Of a stretch of 64,000 bases of DNA, positions 11,299-23,300 are shown piece after piece. The notes below the pieces were generated by a model. It worked only from the letters and a program-made list of their open reading frames with translations. It did no database searches and was not told the DNA's origin. Each line of letters opens with the position of its first letter. Position 1 is the first letter of the stretch. A program made the position numbers and the translations under genes. The stretch comes from Bolinopsis microptera (lineage: Eukaryota; Ctenophora; Tentaculata; Lobata; Bolinopsidae), in NCBI RefSeq assembly GCF_026151205.1, contig NC_087073.1, forward strand, positions 18,566,837 to 18,630,836, read 5' to 3'.

Positions 11299-11685
11299 AT
11301 GGCGTGTAAGGAACTAAATATCCTTCCACTCTCGGTGAGGTTTGATTACAAGGATATATTATATTTTCATAATATTTTTTATGACATGTCAGTTGTGACA
11401 TTTCCACCTTACTTACGACGTTTCATGGGAAGTAGGTTAAGGCGATCACATCTAGACGATCTCAGTATGATTAGTGACATTTCTCCTCAAGTTCCACAAA
11501 ACCTTACGTCAAGCCAGACCAGATGTTCAGGCATTTCTAAGTCTTACTTTTACAGAGCACACATTCTTTGGAATAAACTCCCTTATGAATTAAGGGAAAT
11601 CTCAAGGCCATCCGTGTTTAAAACCCATTTAATTAAGTACCTCTGGACAGTTCTAAACGACCATATAACATCCTCTGACAGTTAA
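11299..11685 (+). pseudogene. LINE ORF2 C-terminal fragment
   Basis: An open frame of 128 codons ends with the pattern typical of the C-terminus of non-LTR retrotransposon polyproteins: SYFYRAHILWNKLPYELREI followed by FKTHLIKYL. There is no reverse transcriptase core upstream in frame, so this is a 5'-truncated copy. The ATG at 11299 is probably not a real start. Family assignment (CR1/jockey-like) is not possible from this piece. Confidence 0.75.
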
Positions 11686-12235
11686 ACAATTTACCTTAAT
11701 GTAACTATATTGTCTAAATATAAATTGATAAAAAGTATAATTAATAAAATATGTTAAATAAAGTGTGTGTGTTTATAATTATGATTTATGGTACATTGTT
11801 ATTTATTATATTTATATTTTAGGCTGTAACCTTATTAGTTCAATGGAATAAACCTAGCATGCCTTGGTTGCAGCATCGCTTCACTTATAGGTGCATTTAG
11901 GGCCCGATGTAATTGCTATGATCAGTTTACTGGTCAACTGGTGTTTCGGTGTCCCTTATTTTGTTTACACTCGGTCACTTGTCAAGGCATGTAAGGTCAT
12001 TCGGCGATATTTTCTTTGAAATAAAATGATGTATTTGTGTAACAATTTGAAAGTTTATTGATAAAAAAAAAAAAATTTTCCGAGCGATAAAGCTACATTT
12101 AACAAAATACTGCAAAATATTTCGTCAAAAAAGCATAAAAGCGCAGCATTTGAATTTTGCGTCTCATAGTTCACTTCTTAATTATATGGATACTTGGCAG
12201 TAGCCCGACCTTGACATACGTTGCATGCCACTTTT

Positions 12236-12252
12236 CGCGCGCGAAGCGCGCG
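12236..12252. repeat. GC hairpin with GAA loop
   Basis: cgcgcgc, GAA, gcgcgcg: a perfect 7-bp stem containing GCGAAGC, in the same structural class as 7464-7494 and 9917-9935. Confidence 0.75.
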
Positions 12253-12767
12253 CCGCCGAAGGCAGCGGTGCTCCTTCCTGGTGTATCCATAATATCTCTG
12301 ATATTTGTGATACGTAACATGTATCAAGCCCGACCCCTGTTGGGCTACGACCCCTGTTCGCGAACAGGCGTTCGTTTACCTGGGGACCTCAGGCTATCAT
12401 GTTTATAAACATATAAATAGAGATTAGGCGGAATGACAGGCTGAGCGCGGCCCAGTAAGTGTTCGTGAACAGTTGTTCGTGAATAGTTGATTGGTTACCA
12501 GATCATATGACCGCAAATGTTATGAAATTGGATGGTATGGGGGTGAAACACAGTTATAACTGCAAAAAAACGAACCACACTAGGAACCACACCACAACCA
12601 ACCAAACACCACACCAATCAAACTCCCATACCAACTACTTTCTCACCAAAACATCTCTCCCTCACCAGAACTTTCATCTAGAGCCTCTACTAATCGGAAT
12701 CTTGTATCACGTTGCGACCCCCACGGTCGTTTCACTATGGTGTTATCGTCCTGACGATACAGGGGGA

Positions 12768-12788
12768 GCCGCGCACTTCGTGCGCGGC
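12768..12788. repeat. GC hairpin with TTC/GAA loop
   Basis: gccgcgcac, TTC, gtgcgcggc: a perfect 9-bp stem. A shorter relative (gctac, TTC, gtagc) sits at 12922-12934. Confidence 0.75.
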
Positions 12789-13260
12789 GGGTCATACAAC
12801 GTATGACAATCGGAATCATCTGCCACAAACCTGGTACCCGTTTCGGGGCTTTAATAGCAGGACGGTTCTGTACCAGGCGCCCCAACAGTTTGACCATTGT
12901 TAATGATCTGACCCGGCGCGCGCTACTTCGTAGCTCTTGCCATCGGGCCAACATTTCGAGAAGAAAGCGGCGCGCGCTACTTCGAAGAAATTTAGACGAG
13001 TAACATCCGTCAACCCAGCAGTCTGATCTCAGACCACTTTCCGACAAGGCAAACACTTGAAGTAACCTGTTAGGCCTCGCAATTGACGACAAGATAACGT
13101 TATGGTTCTTCTAGCTGTAAGTGTTCCCTAAGTTCCTACCTTCCTAAACTCCCATTCCATTTTCCTCGACAACAAATAAATCCATCTGGAACAGTGGACC
13201 GCTTCTCTACCACTCTCCCTAACCAACATCTTCAACTCCCTTCCTCCAAACCCTATCCTC

Positions 13261-14390
13261 CTAGCAGCGGTAGGTTAACTCCCACCACATCACCTTCTTG
13301 GCTGACCGGTAAAAGATTAAGAGGTCCGGTCTCAGCCGTGTCTTGGCAATCTCCTCTGGGAACTTCGGTTGCTCATCAAGATCAGATATCACCACCCAGT
13401 CCCGAGATGCACTCAGGATACCAAAACTACCCTCTGCACTCTTCTTCGCTGGAACCTTCTTGCTTCCCTCAGGCACAAAATCAATACATTGCTTAGTCTC
13501 CTTCACTCTATTCTTAGAGGTGTTCACTCGGCGTTCACAATGGAAAGTCACGTGGTCTGTTAGTTGTTTGAGAACCTTATCATGCCGCCACCTGTTACGC
13601 CCTTGGCTCAGCGAGACCCTACAACCGGATATAATGTGTTGTATGCTCCCTGCCCTATCCTCAAACAGCTTGCAAAGTCCATCCTCTTCTTCATTCCACT
13701 TCGATGCTAAGGCTGGTGTGACCACAGTACCGTAAGTCGCACTGAGCATAAAACCTGTGAGCGAATCACCGGACCATACTTAAAGAGTGTGTGCCAGCTC
13801 ATGTCCGTCTTCATAACCTCTTCCCTTCACTGACCCCATCTTGACTGCATCTCAAGAGAGCCGCATTGAACTTCCCTTTCATGCTCGAGGTTTCTTTTAA
13901 CTTTCTGAAGGACCTCAGCTTGTTGTTCCCGGGTGTTCATCCTCTCTGTGGTACTCCTGAAAGTATAAATTTTATTTCAGAAAATTCATCACCTACTTTT
14001 ACTCTCATTGACCTCCCAACTAAAAAGTTCTCAATGATATCAATAATATCCTCGGGAATCCACAAATTCTTTAGCTTAATTAGTAACCGGTAGTGTGGTA
14101 CACTGTCAAACGCTTTAGAAAAGTCGAATTAGAGTATATCTGCACAACCACCTTCTGCCAACAAATCATTGACGGCATCTATGGACATTGGACTCCAGGA
14201 GGTTAGATAAGCAAGATCTGCCTTTCATGAAACCATGCTGCTTCCTGCTCAACAGCTGCTCAACACCATAGAGTATATACTCCCTAAGAAGTTTCTCATA
14301 AGTCTTGCACATGATACAAGTCAGTGACACCGGCCTATATTCATTAGGGTTGTGTACTGACCCCTTCTTGTGCAAGGCCACGACAGTGGC
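13261..14390 (-). pseudogene. Decayed LINE (reverse transcriptase plus C-terminal region)
   Basis: Read on the minus strand from 14390. First comes an RT segment (KKGSVHNPNEYRPVSLT, QHGFMKGRSC), then the catalytic-core neighbourhood DFSKAFDSVPH at about 14100-14130 preceded by an in-frame TAA, then a segment ending SGVPQRG before another stop. After a gap comes a 162-codon frame ending at 13261, with HIISGCRVSLSQGRNRWRHD and a PDLLIFYR...WWELTYRC tail typical of some animal LINE polyproteins. The stops and gaps show it is dead. It lies just upstream of the IRAK-PNP gene on the opposite strand. Confidence 0.85.
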
Positions 14391-14411
14391 GGTCTTTAAA
14401 AGTTGAATCAG

Positions 14412-14625
14412 AGTTGATTTTTTATTTGAAAATTCAATTAATTATTATATTTATAAATAAAGCGTTACATTTCAGCCATGCAAAATTACAATGACATATT
14501 TCGATAAACTAATTCATAAATGGTACTGCAATATAAGTTGCTTAATGTTTGGCCGGATGACAACTAACTAAAAAAGAAAAATAAACTTGATGACATAATA
14601 ATTAATTCGGCTGAACCAACACATA
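14412..14625. repeat. Interspersed repeat, copy B
   Basis: Compact copy of the repeat at 7135-7590, with the same order of conserved blocks from aattcaattaattatta to aattcggctgaaccaaca and without the GC-rich insert. It ends about 145 bp before the kinase start codon, so it could contribute to that gene's promoter or 5' leader. Confidence 0.75.
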
Positions 14626-14769
14626 GCAAGAGTCACATTAACGTTAGGGCCGTTAAGCCTGATAATTTATACACAATGAAAAGCAGTTGAGAATATATTG
14701 CCTGGAGCTCTTTGCAAATATTTTTGATAACGTCAAGAAATACTTTCAGGTTTACATGTAAATGTAATT

Positions 14770-17700
14770 ATGGCACCCAAGAAAATTAGTGATGTTCCCT
14801 ATTCATGCATCAGTGGTTTGTGTCAGATTCTAGATTCCTGCAAAGATCCCCGGCAGAATTGGCGTGGCCTTGCTGAACGGTTGGAATTATATAATGCTAA
14901 AGACATAGCAGGTTTTGAAAGAAAATTAATGCAGCTGGATGGCAGTCCAACTAGAAGTTTGCTCACTGATCTTTCTATGACCGGAAGAAACATTGATGAA
15001 CTTTTCACTCTATTTTACAAAATGCAAAATGAGGAGGCGTTTCAGTTTCTTAAGACATCAGGGCAGGTATCAAAATCTCTTGCCAATAACTTAAAAATGA
15101 AACCGAAACCAAAAGTGGTGAATAGTGCACCTCAAAATCATCCCAGATCTCATTATCCAGATGCTCGTTCAATTATGAAGTACATTGATCAGGAAAATAA
15201 TGAATTTGACCCAACTGTTGCCAAAGGAAATTCAAGTGATTTGAGTCTTTCCATTGTTGCCCAACAGAAAGAGTCAATGACAGATGACATACTACCTGCC
15301 CTGCGGAACAAAGGCCTGATCGAATTCAGTTACAATGAAGTTTGTCAGGCTACTGGCAATTTCAGTGACTGTACACTTACCGGTGGGTGTAAATTAGGTA
15401 TGGGGTCTTTTGGGACTGTCTTCAAGGGTGATTTGAAGAATACAACCTTTGCTATCAAAAAGTTGAATCTGAACAATGACATGCATGCTCGCTCAGTTGG
15501 ACTAAGTCAGTTTGCTGTCGAAGTTTTAACTTTGTCTAAATATAGGCATCCAAACCTGTTAGAATTAGTCGGATATTCACTTGATCCTAGGGCACCCTGT
15601 CTAGTGTATTATTATATGGAAAAAGGTTCTCTCGCAAGCGTCCTTGCTTCTCCAGAGGCAAGTCAAATTCCTTGGGATACAAGATTGCGCCTATCTGATG
15701 ACATTTCTAAAGGGTTGGTGTTTTTACACACAGCATCTGACAAGCCATTGATACACAGAGACTTAAAATCGGCCAATGTTCTGCTAACAAATGATTATCA
15801 GGCTAAGATTGGTGACTTTGGTCTAGCCAGATTGGGATCCGATCATTCTAACAGTATTGTCCAAACAAATCGGTTACAGGGAACTATGGGTTACATATCA
15901 CCTGAAGCTGCTAGAGGGAATATATCCACAAAAACAGATGTTTTCAGTTATGGAGTACTGATGTTAGAGTTAATTACTAATCTTAGTGCGTTTGATCCTA
16001 ATAGAGGATATCAAAATCAATCTCTAGTAGGTTTGATTGAAAAGAAGTTGAGTGGTAATGGTGACTCATTGAATATTATATCAGCTGAGGGTGTAAAATG
16101 GCCCGAAATTGTTGCCAAGGAATTCCTGAACATTTCTCAATCATGTTTTGAAGATCACAACATCAGACCAACTGCTCCAGTCATACTACAAAAAGTGTCG
16201 GATATTATTCAACTCTGTTCTTCGAAAAACGATTTTGAAGCTTGGATTCAGCCAGGGAGTTTAACACTTAACCCTGACAAGCAGGTATTTGAAAACAGGA
16301 AAACAATTCTAGTTCTCACTGGAAATAGACAACAGAGTAACCTGATTCAAAGCAGAATTGGAAAGTTGCTAGAGGGAGAATCGAACACAAGTTCTCTGCG
16401 CTCACTTCAGGATATGGAATTTCACTTCGTCACACTGCCAGATGCTATTATTATAGTCTGCAATCCTATATCTGATTTCAACAAATGTCTGCAAGACTCT
16501 ATCAATCGTTTTAATCCTCATTTGGTAATTTCTTCTGGGCTTTGCCATGGTGTAAGAGGAAAGGTAAAGTGCTTACATTTTATTTCATGACAAGTTACTC
16601 TTTTTAAATTAGTTTATGAATCTTAGTATAGGATTAAGTTGATTTTTTATCAACATCTTAAATCTGATCTACTTATTTGTATTCCAAGAAACGTGTTAGA
16701 TTCGGTAATAACACAAACAGGTTCCAACAAAACCTGTAAACATTTTATATTTCAGGTAAACCTGTGCGATCTGGTGATATCAGAAAGCACTTCTCTTGGA
16801 AACGTCACATATTCCGTAACAAACGAAGTGACGTCCCTCCTACAGACGATACAGAAGAGCGATGCAACTGGTGATGCACTGTGGAAGTTACCTGGACTCC
16901 TGCCAAAACCCCCTGCTCGAACTGCCTCCCAAACTTTACTGTGGATCAGCAAGCTTATCATGGAGGTCAAATCAGTAAGTAATAAATTAATCTTGATTTT
17001 CAGTTCATCACATCTATTTATGACACAATGACTGCTTTATAAATATCAATCGCTTTTAAAATTTAAATAACGATAAGAAATAAAATTACTAGAAGTAATT
17101 CGTCTAATCAGAGATAAGATATCAATAATATATTCAACTATTTAATTCGCGAATATCCCTGTACTGACAGATTATTGAAAATTAAGCTCACATTCAGTAA
17201 ATCAAAACCACTGAATTGTATAAATTAAAATTATTCTGATGTTTGACCATTCAGGAAAAACCAACAGAGTCTCACTGGTTGAAGCAAATAAACTACAATC
17301 ACGGACTGGGACACGATTACTCTGGGTTCATCGAGAATATGAAGATCTACTCGGCAAAGTACCCGTGTCTACATTCAGCTAATATGACACTAGTCTATGA
17401 TCCTATAACAGATACTCTTGATCCAGACATCAACCTCAAGGTTCGTGTTTCCGTTTGGATTTAAAGTTATTTTCCGGACTTTTTAAGTTTTGTTTTTGCA
17501 GCTAGTCTCCGTACAAACGGCGTAATTCAATCTTCTCTCATTCAGTATCGTAATATACATGTACTACATTATACATAGTACATCCTCCCCTAAATATTGG
17601 TAACAATAAAATTATTAACATAACACTATTAATACACACATTCCAGGCGTCAGTGTCAGCCATGTCTCCTGATAGTATACATCTTCGCAAGAGAAAACTG

Positions 17701-18160
17701 AGCCCCAAGTTACATATCGGGTCTCTGAGTCCTTCTGATATTCCTTATACACCTGGAGACGCCTTCACTCGCTTCAAACTCTGTCCTGAGGTATGCTATG
17801 TTGAGTTTAATCGGTTTCTGAAGAGTTATTCACATATTTGATATTCATCAGCTGTTGTTTAAACAGAATTTTCTGTTGAAATTTAAACTATGTATTGTAC
17901 AAGTGACATTGACTATACCGGAAACTAACGTGTCTCCCTGTTTACAGAGTTTGCTGGGATGTGATGTTGAGACACTGCATCTCTACAGTATGTGTGTCAA
18001 AACCGAGACACCCTCTGTCTCAATCAAGAGCGTGTGTGGGTTCTCAGATCCGTACGAAGACACGAGGTTTAATGAAATAGCTACTAATATGAGCGCCCTA
18101 GGAGTGGTTCAGTTTATCGCTACATACCTCAGTCCGGAGTCTAGATCCTGTGTCAGTTGA
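14770..18160 (+). CDS. Death-domain IRAK/Pelle-like kinase fused to PNP/UDP nucleosidase-like domain
   Basis: Exons 14770-16563, 16756-16974, 17255-17440, 17647-17790, 17948-18160; in phase, 851 residues. Residues ~8-98 form a Death domain. Residues ~185-490 are an IRAK-type kinase: glycine loop LGMGSFGTV (from 209), Lys230 in AIKK, a tyrosine-rich hinge (CLVYYYMEKGSL), HRDLKSANVLL (His329, Asp331), DFG at Asp349, and GTMGYISPEA. From ~511 to the end lies a nucleoside phosphorylase/nucleosidase-like fold: KTILVLTGN strand, ISSGLCHGVRGK then VNLCDLVIS, DVETLHLYSMC, and SVCGFSD with the Asp typical of these enzymes. The kinase and the first ~90 residues of the PNP part share one uninterrupted exon, so the fusion needs no splicing. 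IRAKs act downstream of MyD88/Toll-type receptors; PNP domains occur as effectors in some STAND/NLR immune proteins. Whether the PNP part is catalytic is unknown. Confidence 0.87.
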
Positions 18161-18880
18161 ACTTTCTGTTAAAGTCAGTGTGTTCATTCTTATGATCACA
18201 GAGTTGAACGTTAGGACGATTGTTTATTATGATCGTTGCTGGATATTGCTTATTTTTCTTGTAATCAAACCGTTGAACAACTAAAAAGATTGATATATTA
18301 GCTGATTGTTTTAACCAAAAAGGATCGTTGATATTTCTGCTATTGTTACACATCTAACCTAACCTAACCTACGTCTTTATTGTCTTTAGTTGGCTAGAAC
18401 TTCTATAAATATTAATTGCTCATCAAATTATTTATTTTTGACATGGTTTTACATGTCTTGCGAATTTCTCTTTTATATTACCTTTTTCTTTGATATAAGG
18501 TATACATTATCATTATCATTTCCGGTGGTTTAATATATTTTTTCACCACCCTTTTTCATAGAATTTTAAAGGGAATTGAATTCACTGAATATTTTTTCTT
18601 CTTTATGTTTTTCGTCACCCAAAACGAAAGCTTTTGACATCATTTAGTATCTTAACTTTTACCTCATCAATTGTTTATAATGATATATCATATTTATTTT
18701 GAAGTCGAAAATGTATATTTGTATCGAAGAAATGAGAATTTGTTGTAAATTATAAAATTCACCAAGCTGTGCTTGAAAATTGCGTCGTTTTACTAAGTCA
18801 GCTGTAGGAAATCTTTGAAACATATCATGATTTCCAAGCTATTATATATACCGAACTATTGATGTAATTTTCGTTTTCTG
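18161..18880. other. 3' flank of IRAK-PNP; no gene
   Basis: AT-rich. It includes a short telomere-like run of TAACC units (about 18355-18370, three to four copies), too short to be a telomere. Confidence 0.45.
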
Positions 18881-19610
18881 CTTAAGGGGGCCGGGGGAGG
18901 GGTCTTCATCAAAATTCTTTCGAAATCGACTTTATAGTTGTTTCTGATAGAGGGGAGTGATATCTATCAGCTGCTTTTGGTCCCATGGAAAAATATTGTT
19001 CCTAGCCGAAATTATCGCTGGTCAAAGGTCAGCGCTTATGTGTAATTGTATTGCGCGAGCGATTTTCAATCGCGCGTTCTGAAAATCGAGTCTAAAAATC
19101 TATCTTCTCCTACATTTTTTGAGCAATCACCCTCAAACTTTCAGGATATGTTCTTTGGATCAGTAAGAAGAGAACTCTAGAGCCAGAATTTTGAGTTAGG
19201 CCTTTAAAGATTTTTAATCCGATTTTGAAATTCTTGGACCTCTAAAAATTAAGGTCCAAGAATTTCAAAATCGAATTAAAAATCTTTAAAGGCCTAACTC
19301 AAAATTCTGGCTCTAGAGTTCTCTTCTTACTGATCCTAAGAACATATCCTGAAAGTTTGAGGGTGATTGCTCAAAAAATGTAGGAGAAGATAGATTTTTA
19401 GACTCGATTTTCAGAACGCGCGATTGAAAATCGCTCGCGCAATACAATTACACATAAGCGATGACCTTTGACCAGCGATAATTTCGGCTAGGAACAATAT
19501 TTTTCCATGGGACCAAAAGCAGCTGATAGATATCACTCCCCTCTATCAGAAACAACTATAAAGTCGATTTCGAGAGAATTTTGATGAAGACCCCCCCCGG
19601 CCCCCTTAAG
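18881..19610. mobile_element. 730-bp near-perfect palindrome (foldback element)
   Basis: Arms of about 360 bp run from cttaagggggccggggg at 18881 to the matching end at 19610, with a ~10-base centre near 19242-19251. The arms differ at only a few positions (an indel in the G/C tract, ctttcg against ctctcg, agcgct against agcgat). No ORF. Likely a foldback-type non-autonomous element of recent origin, or a palindromic amplification. If transcribed it would form a long hairpin. Confidence 0.92.
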
Positions 19611-20341
19611 TCACAAACTACTTCTGTTATGTAATTGTACCGTCATGATGTTAAACTGCGACCACTGCATCTACATAGTTTGCATATCAACATGACATGG
19701 TATGTACTATTTATGTATGCGGTATGTTGATATTTTACTGGTATTCAGATACCAAGATATCTGGGCATCATTCATTTCCTGGTACACAGGTAGTTGAGGT
19801 ATACTCTTCACTGCTCCGGCGTACATTTCACCCATTATGTTCAGTTTAATGTGGTACATTAACAATGATTATATCACATGGTGTGATACTAAACCAAGTT
19901 CTAGGCTACTTACCTAGATCACTTTTAGTTTCACATTGCATCTCTAATTGTAGGAAGTCATTATCTTATCTCAATAACTATTGTGCATTGAGTACAGAGA
20001 GCACAATATTATATAGTAACGCAACATGACCTAGCGCATGATGCAATTCCATAATATGATAATCAGTTGATGGCATTGAAGCGTGGTACTATTCTACCTA
20101 TGTGACCTAACAGAGTACTGACTCATTAAATCATTAACAAATTGTATTATGTGTCACGGGTAAAAACCACAGCTATATGGCAAACCTTTTTCCGGTTCTA
20201 ATCAAAATCGAGGCCAAGCCTTTGTGATCATCAACGATTGTTCCGATAAATTTAATTGTAGCAAGTATAAGATCTGATGGAATGGTATTATACCCTATTA
20301 TATTGTTCATAAATCTGATGATAATGTTTAATACAGGTAGG
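19611..20341. other. Upstream region of PMPCB
   Basis: No gene is seen. The bases just before the start codon (tttaatacag|gtagg) look like a splice acceptor, suggesting a 5'-UTR intron or trans-splice site. Confidence 0.4.
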
Positions 20342-23300
20342 ATGTCAAGTTCTCGGCTGCAAAGTGTACTTGCGCGCCCACTGCGTAAGTTGGTACAAGC
20401 AAGATGTAGTAGCAGTAAAGCTGTTGTTGCCCCTATAGTAACCTCTGACTCTTATCGAAAAGTAAGTTCTTCGACATGATAGTGCACTCTATCGTGTTGT
20501 CATATCACGATAGAGTCAGCTTTCGAAATCGTGACTGATGTAACTAAGACATTCAAAAAATTGAAAAGAGAGTGTGAATTTTAATGATGACGTAATTTCG
20601 AAGATGAGGCAACCATCATGATTTGACAACACTACAAAAATTGCCGTATATTTAATACTCAAGGTACGAATTATCAATAAACTAATTTCCTCAGTCCCTA
20701 CTAAACATAAACCCGACCGAAGTGACTACGCTGAGCAACGGACTACATGTGTGTAGTGAGTACATTGACACTCCTACTGCCACTGTCGGACTCTGGATCA
20801 ACGCTGGTAGTCGCTGGGAAAATGCCGGAAATAATGGTGTCGCTCATTTCTTAGAGCATCTCGTTTTTAAGGTGATTAAACTTTTAAATGATGGTTTTAT
20901 TTTATACCTGTGGGATCGTGGCTGCTGGAACTTTTTCGAGCATTTTGATTAATAATATAGACATAATCATTTGTTTTTTGGCGCAAGAAAAGAACCTCTT
21001 AACTATTGTGATAGTGATTTAAATGGTAACTGACTGAATCTCATTCTTTCAGGGTACATCCAACAGAACACAACACGAACTAGAATTAGAAGTAGAAAAC
21101 ATGGGAGCTCATCTTAACGCTTACACTTCTCGGGAACAAACTGTTTATTACGCAAAGTGTTTTGCTAAAGATGTGGACAGGTCCATGAATATCCTAGCTG
21201 ATATCTTGCAGAACCCAAGACTTGATGAAGGAGCTATCGATAGGGAACGACACGTCATTTTGAGGGAGATGCAGGTAATTTATTATAAAGTTATATAAGA
21301 CATATCAAGAGCTAGAAAATGTAACTAGTTGTAAAACTTGCTGGTACCCCAGCCTAATTTTCCACACTGTATTGCAACGCACCCGTTGAAATAATATGGT
21401 CTAGACGTTTGTTTTGCTCATTTTTATGTCCTTTCAAGTTTCAAATCCAACTGTATGGAGGAAATTGTAGGACACATGCGAGAAACATTATTGTTGCACG
21501 GGATTATACCTCTATTCTTGTAGGTCACCTGTCTTCATGAATTATCTTGACATCATGCTGCATGAATGCTCGCTCCATTTTGCACAGATTGTGGATTTTG
21601 TCGATCCTCTTTCGTCACTAAAATCAAGATTACGGAATACAGACTAACGTTCTGTGAATTTTATTATCGTATAATAATTTTGATTTACGATTTACGGATG
21701 AGATTAAACACAATAAGGGAGGGTTCGTATATTATGTCACGATTATGGGGGAGGGGGTTTAGAAATTGGAAAATAAGCTGACGTATTTTAATTTGTTATT
21801 TATCAACTTCCTGACGGAGGGGGATTTTAAAATGGCGAAATCTTGATGACGTAAAAACATAAACGGTCCCTGCATGAAAAACTTGCTATGACATGCTGCT
21901 TTTAAGTAACCCCGTTATCGTTCGTGACCAGTTTCCAATTTTTCTATCACCTTCGCACAGCGAGGTTAAGAAGTTGAAGGGGATAGTTGGGTATTTTCAG
22001 AGCAAAAAAGTACGAGGAGTTCTTTTAATTGACGGAAGGCGCTAACGCCGAATCAACTCTTGTTAAACCAAGGGCACGGTATTTTTGCGCCAAACGCGCG
22101 CAGTTCTGTCGACGCGCGCGTACTCTATTAAAGTTTTGTAACGACGGGAATGCATTCGTAATTGAATGGTAATTGATTTTCTTATTATCATGTCAATTAC
22201 AACAGTTAATGAGGTAACCGTTAATGAACCTTAGGAGGTGGAAACGAACCTACAGGAAGTGATATTCGATCACCTGCACGCTATTGCCTACCAAGGAACC
22301 CCATTAAGCTACAACATACTTGGACCTACCGAAAACATCAAATCTATTGATAGGTAACATACGTTTGTCTTTTTCTATTAATTTGAGTGTTTGCAGTCAA
22401 CTAACGGGCGCCTGCACAGTGGTTATGATTCATACCGGAAGTTACCTTCGTGTTATTTATTAAGGAAATAACGGAAACATGTCACACTACGCACATAATG
22501 AAACTCTTAAGAATTCTAAATCACGTCAGTGTGTTTGTTTGACGTAATTTTGAATTCTCTAGAGTTACATATACGAGCATTATTTTTTCCGGCTTCTACC
22601 TGACATGAGTGCGATAATTCAAAAATACTGGTAGTTGAGTGTTTCCGTGCTTAAAGATAGTTCCAGGGTTCCACCAAGATCAGGACAAACACGGAAGCTA
22701 CATATTTGGCTACATATTTCCCATATTTTTTATAAGTCGCAGTAAATTAAAGTTTGCGGAAGATATATCCTGTTAAACACTGTACCTGTCGGTTATCCTT
22801 ATACATAATATTAAGGAAGTGTTATTGATTACCTGGTGTTTAACATCTGATTTGACTTCAGAGCGGATTTGTTAGACTACATTGGTCGCCACTACCAACC
22901 ACACCAGATTTATCTGGCAGCAGCTGGAGGAGTAGATCATGCGGAACTGGTCAAACTGGCTGAGAAACATTTCGGGGATATGCAAACTACAAACGTTTCA
23001 GAGGTCGAATATCCTGCAGCCAGATACTCCGGATCTACGGTTAGTCAGTAAAAGATAGAACTTATGTTTACAATTTCGACTTAAGTTGCACTCTAGAACT
23101 TCCAAATTGGACAAATTATGTTTGAGACTGGACTTGTTCAAAGTTTAAACCGTTTATTAATTTGATAATTTCCTCAGATGAACAACAGAGATGACGCAAT
23201 GGGTCTCGCTCACGTAGCTCTGGCTGTAGAAGGTTGCAGCTGGACAAACCCTGATTACTTCGCTATGATGATCGCCAATACTGTGAGTAGCAAACCAATG

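Larger units (their letters stand above)
11686..13193. other. No host gene; GC hairpins and repeat debris
   Basis: Contains an A-tract near 12063 and several GC-rich hairpins listed separately. The overlapping ORFs on both strands at 12640-13092 are arginine-rich translations of those GC tracts and match nothing I recognise. The stretch from about 12900 may be 3' sequence of the adjacent minus-strand LINE. Confidence 0.45.

Noticed and set aside
12643..13092. 149-codon arginine/serine-rich minus-strand ORF
   Set aside because: Composition follows GC-rich hairpin tracts, and there are overlapping ORFs on the other strand. No LINE or host motif was recognised.
18355..18370. Interstitial telomere
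   Set aside because: Only three to four TAACC units; too short to distinguish from simple sequence.
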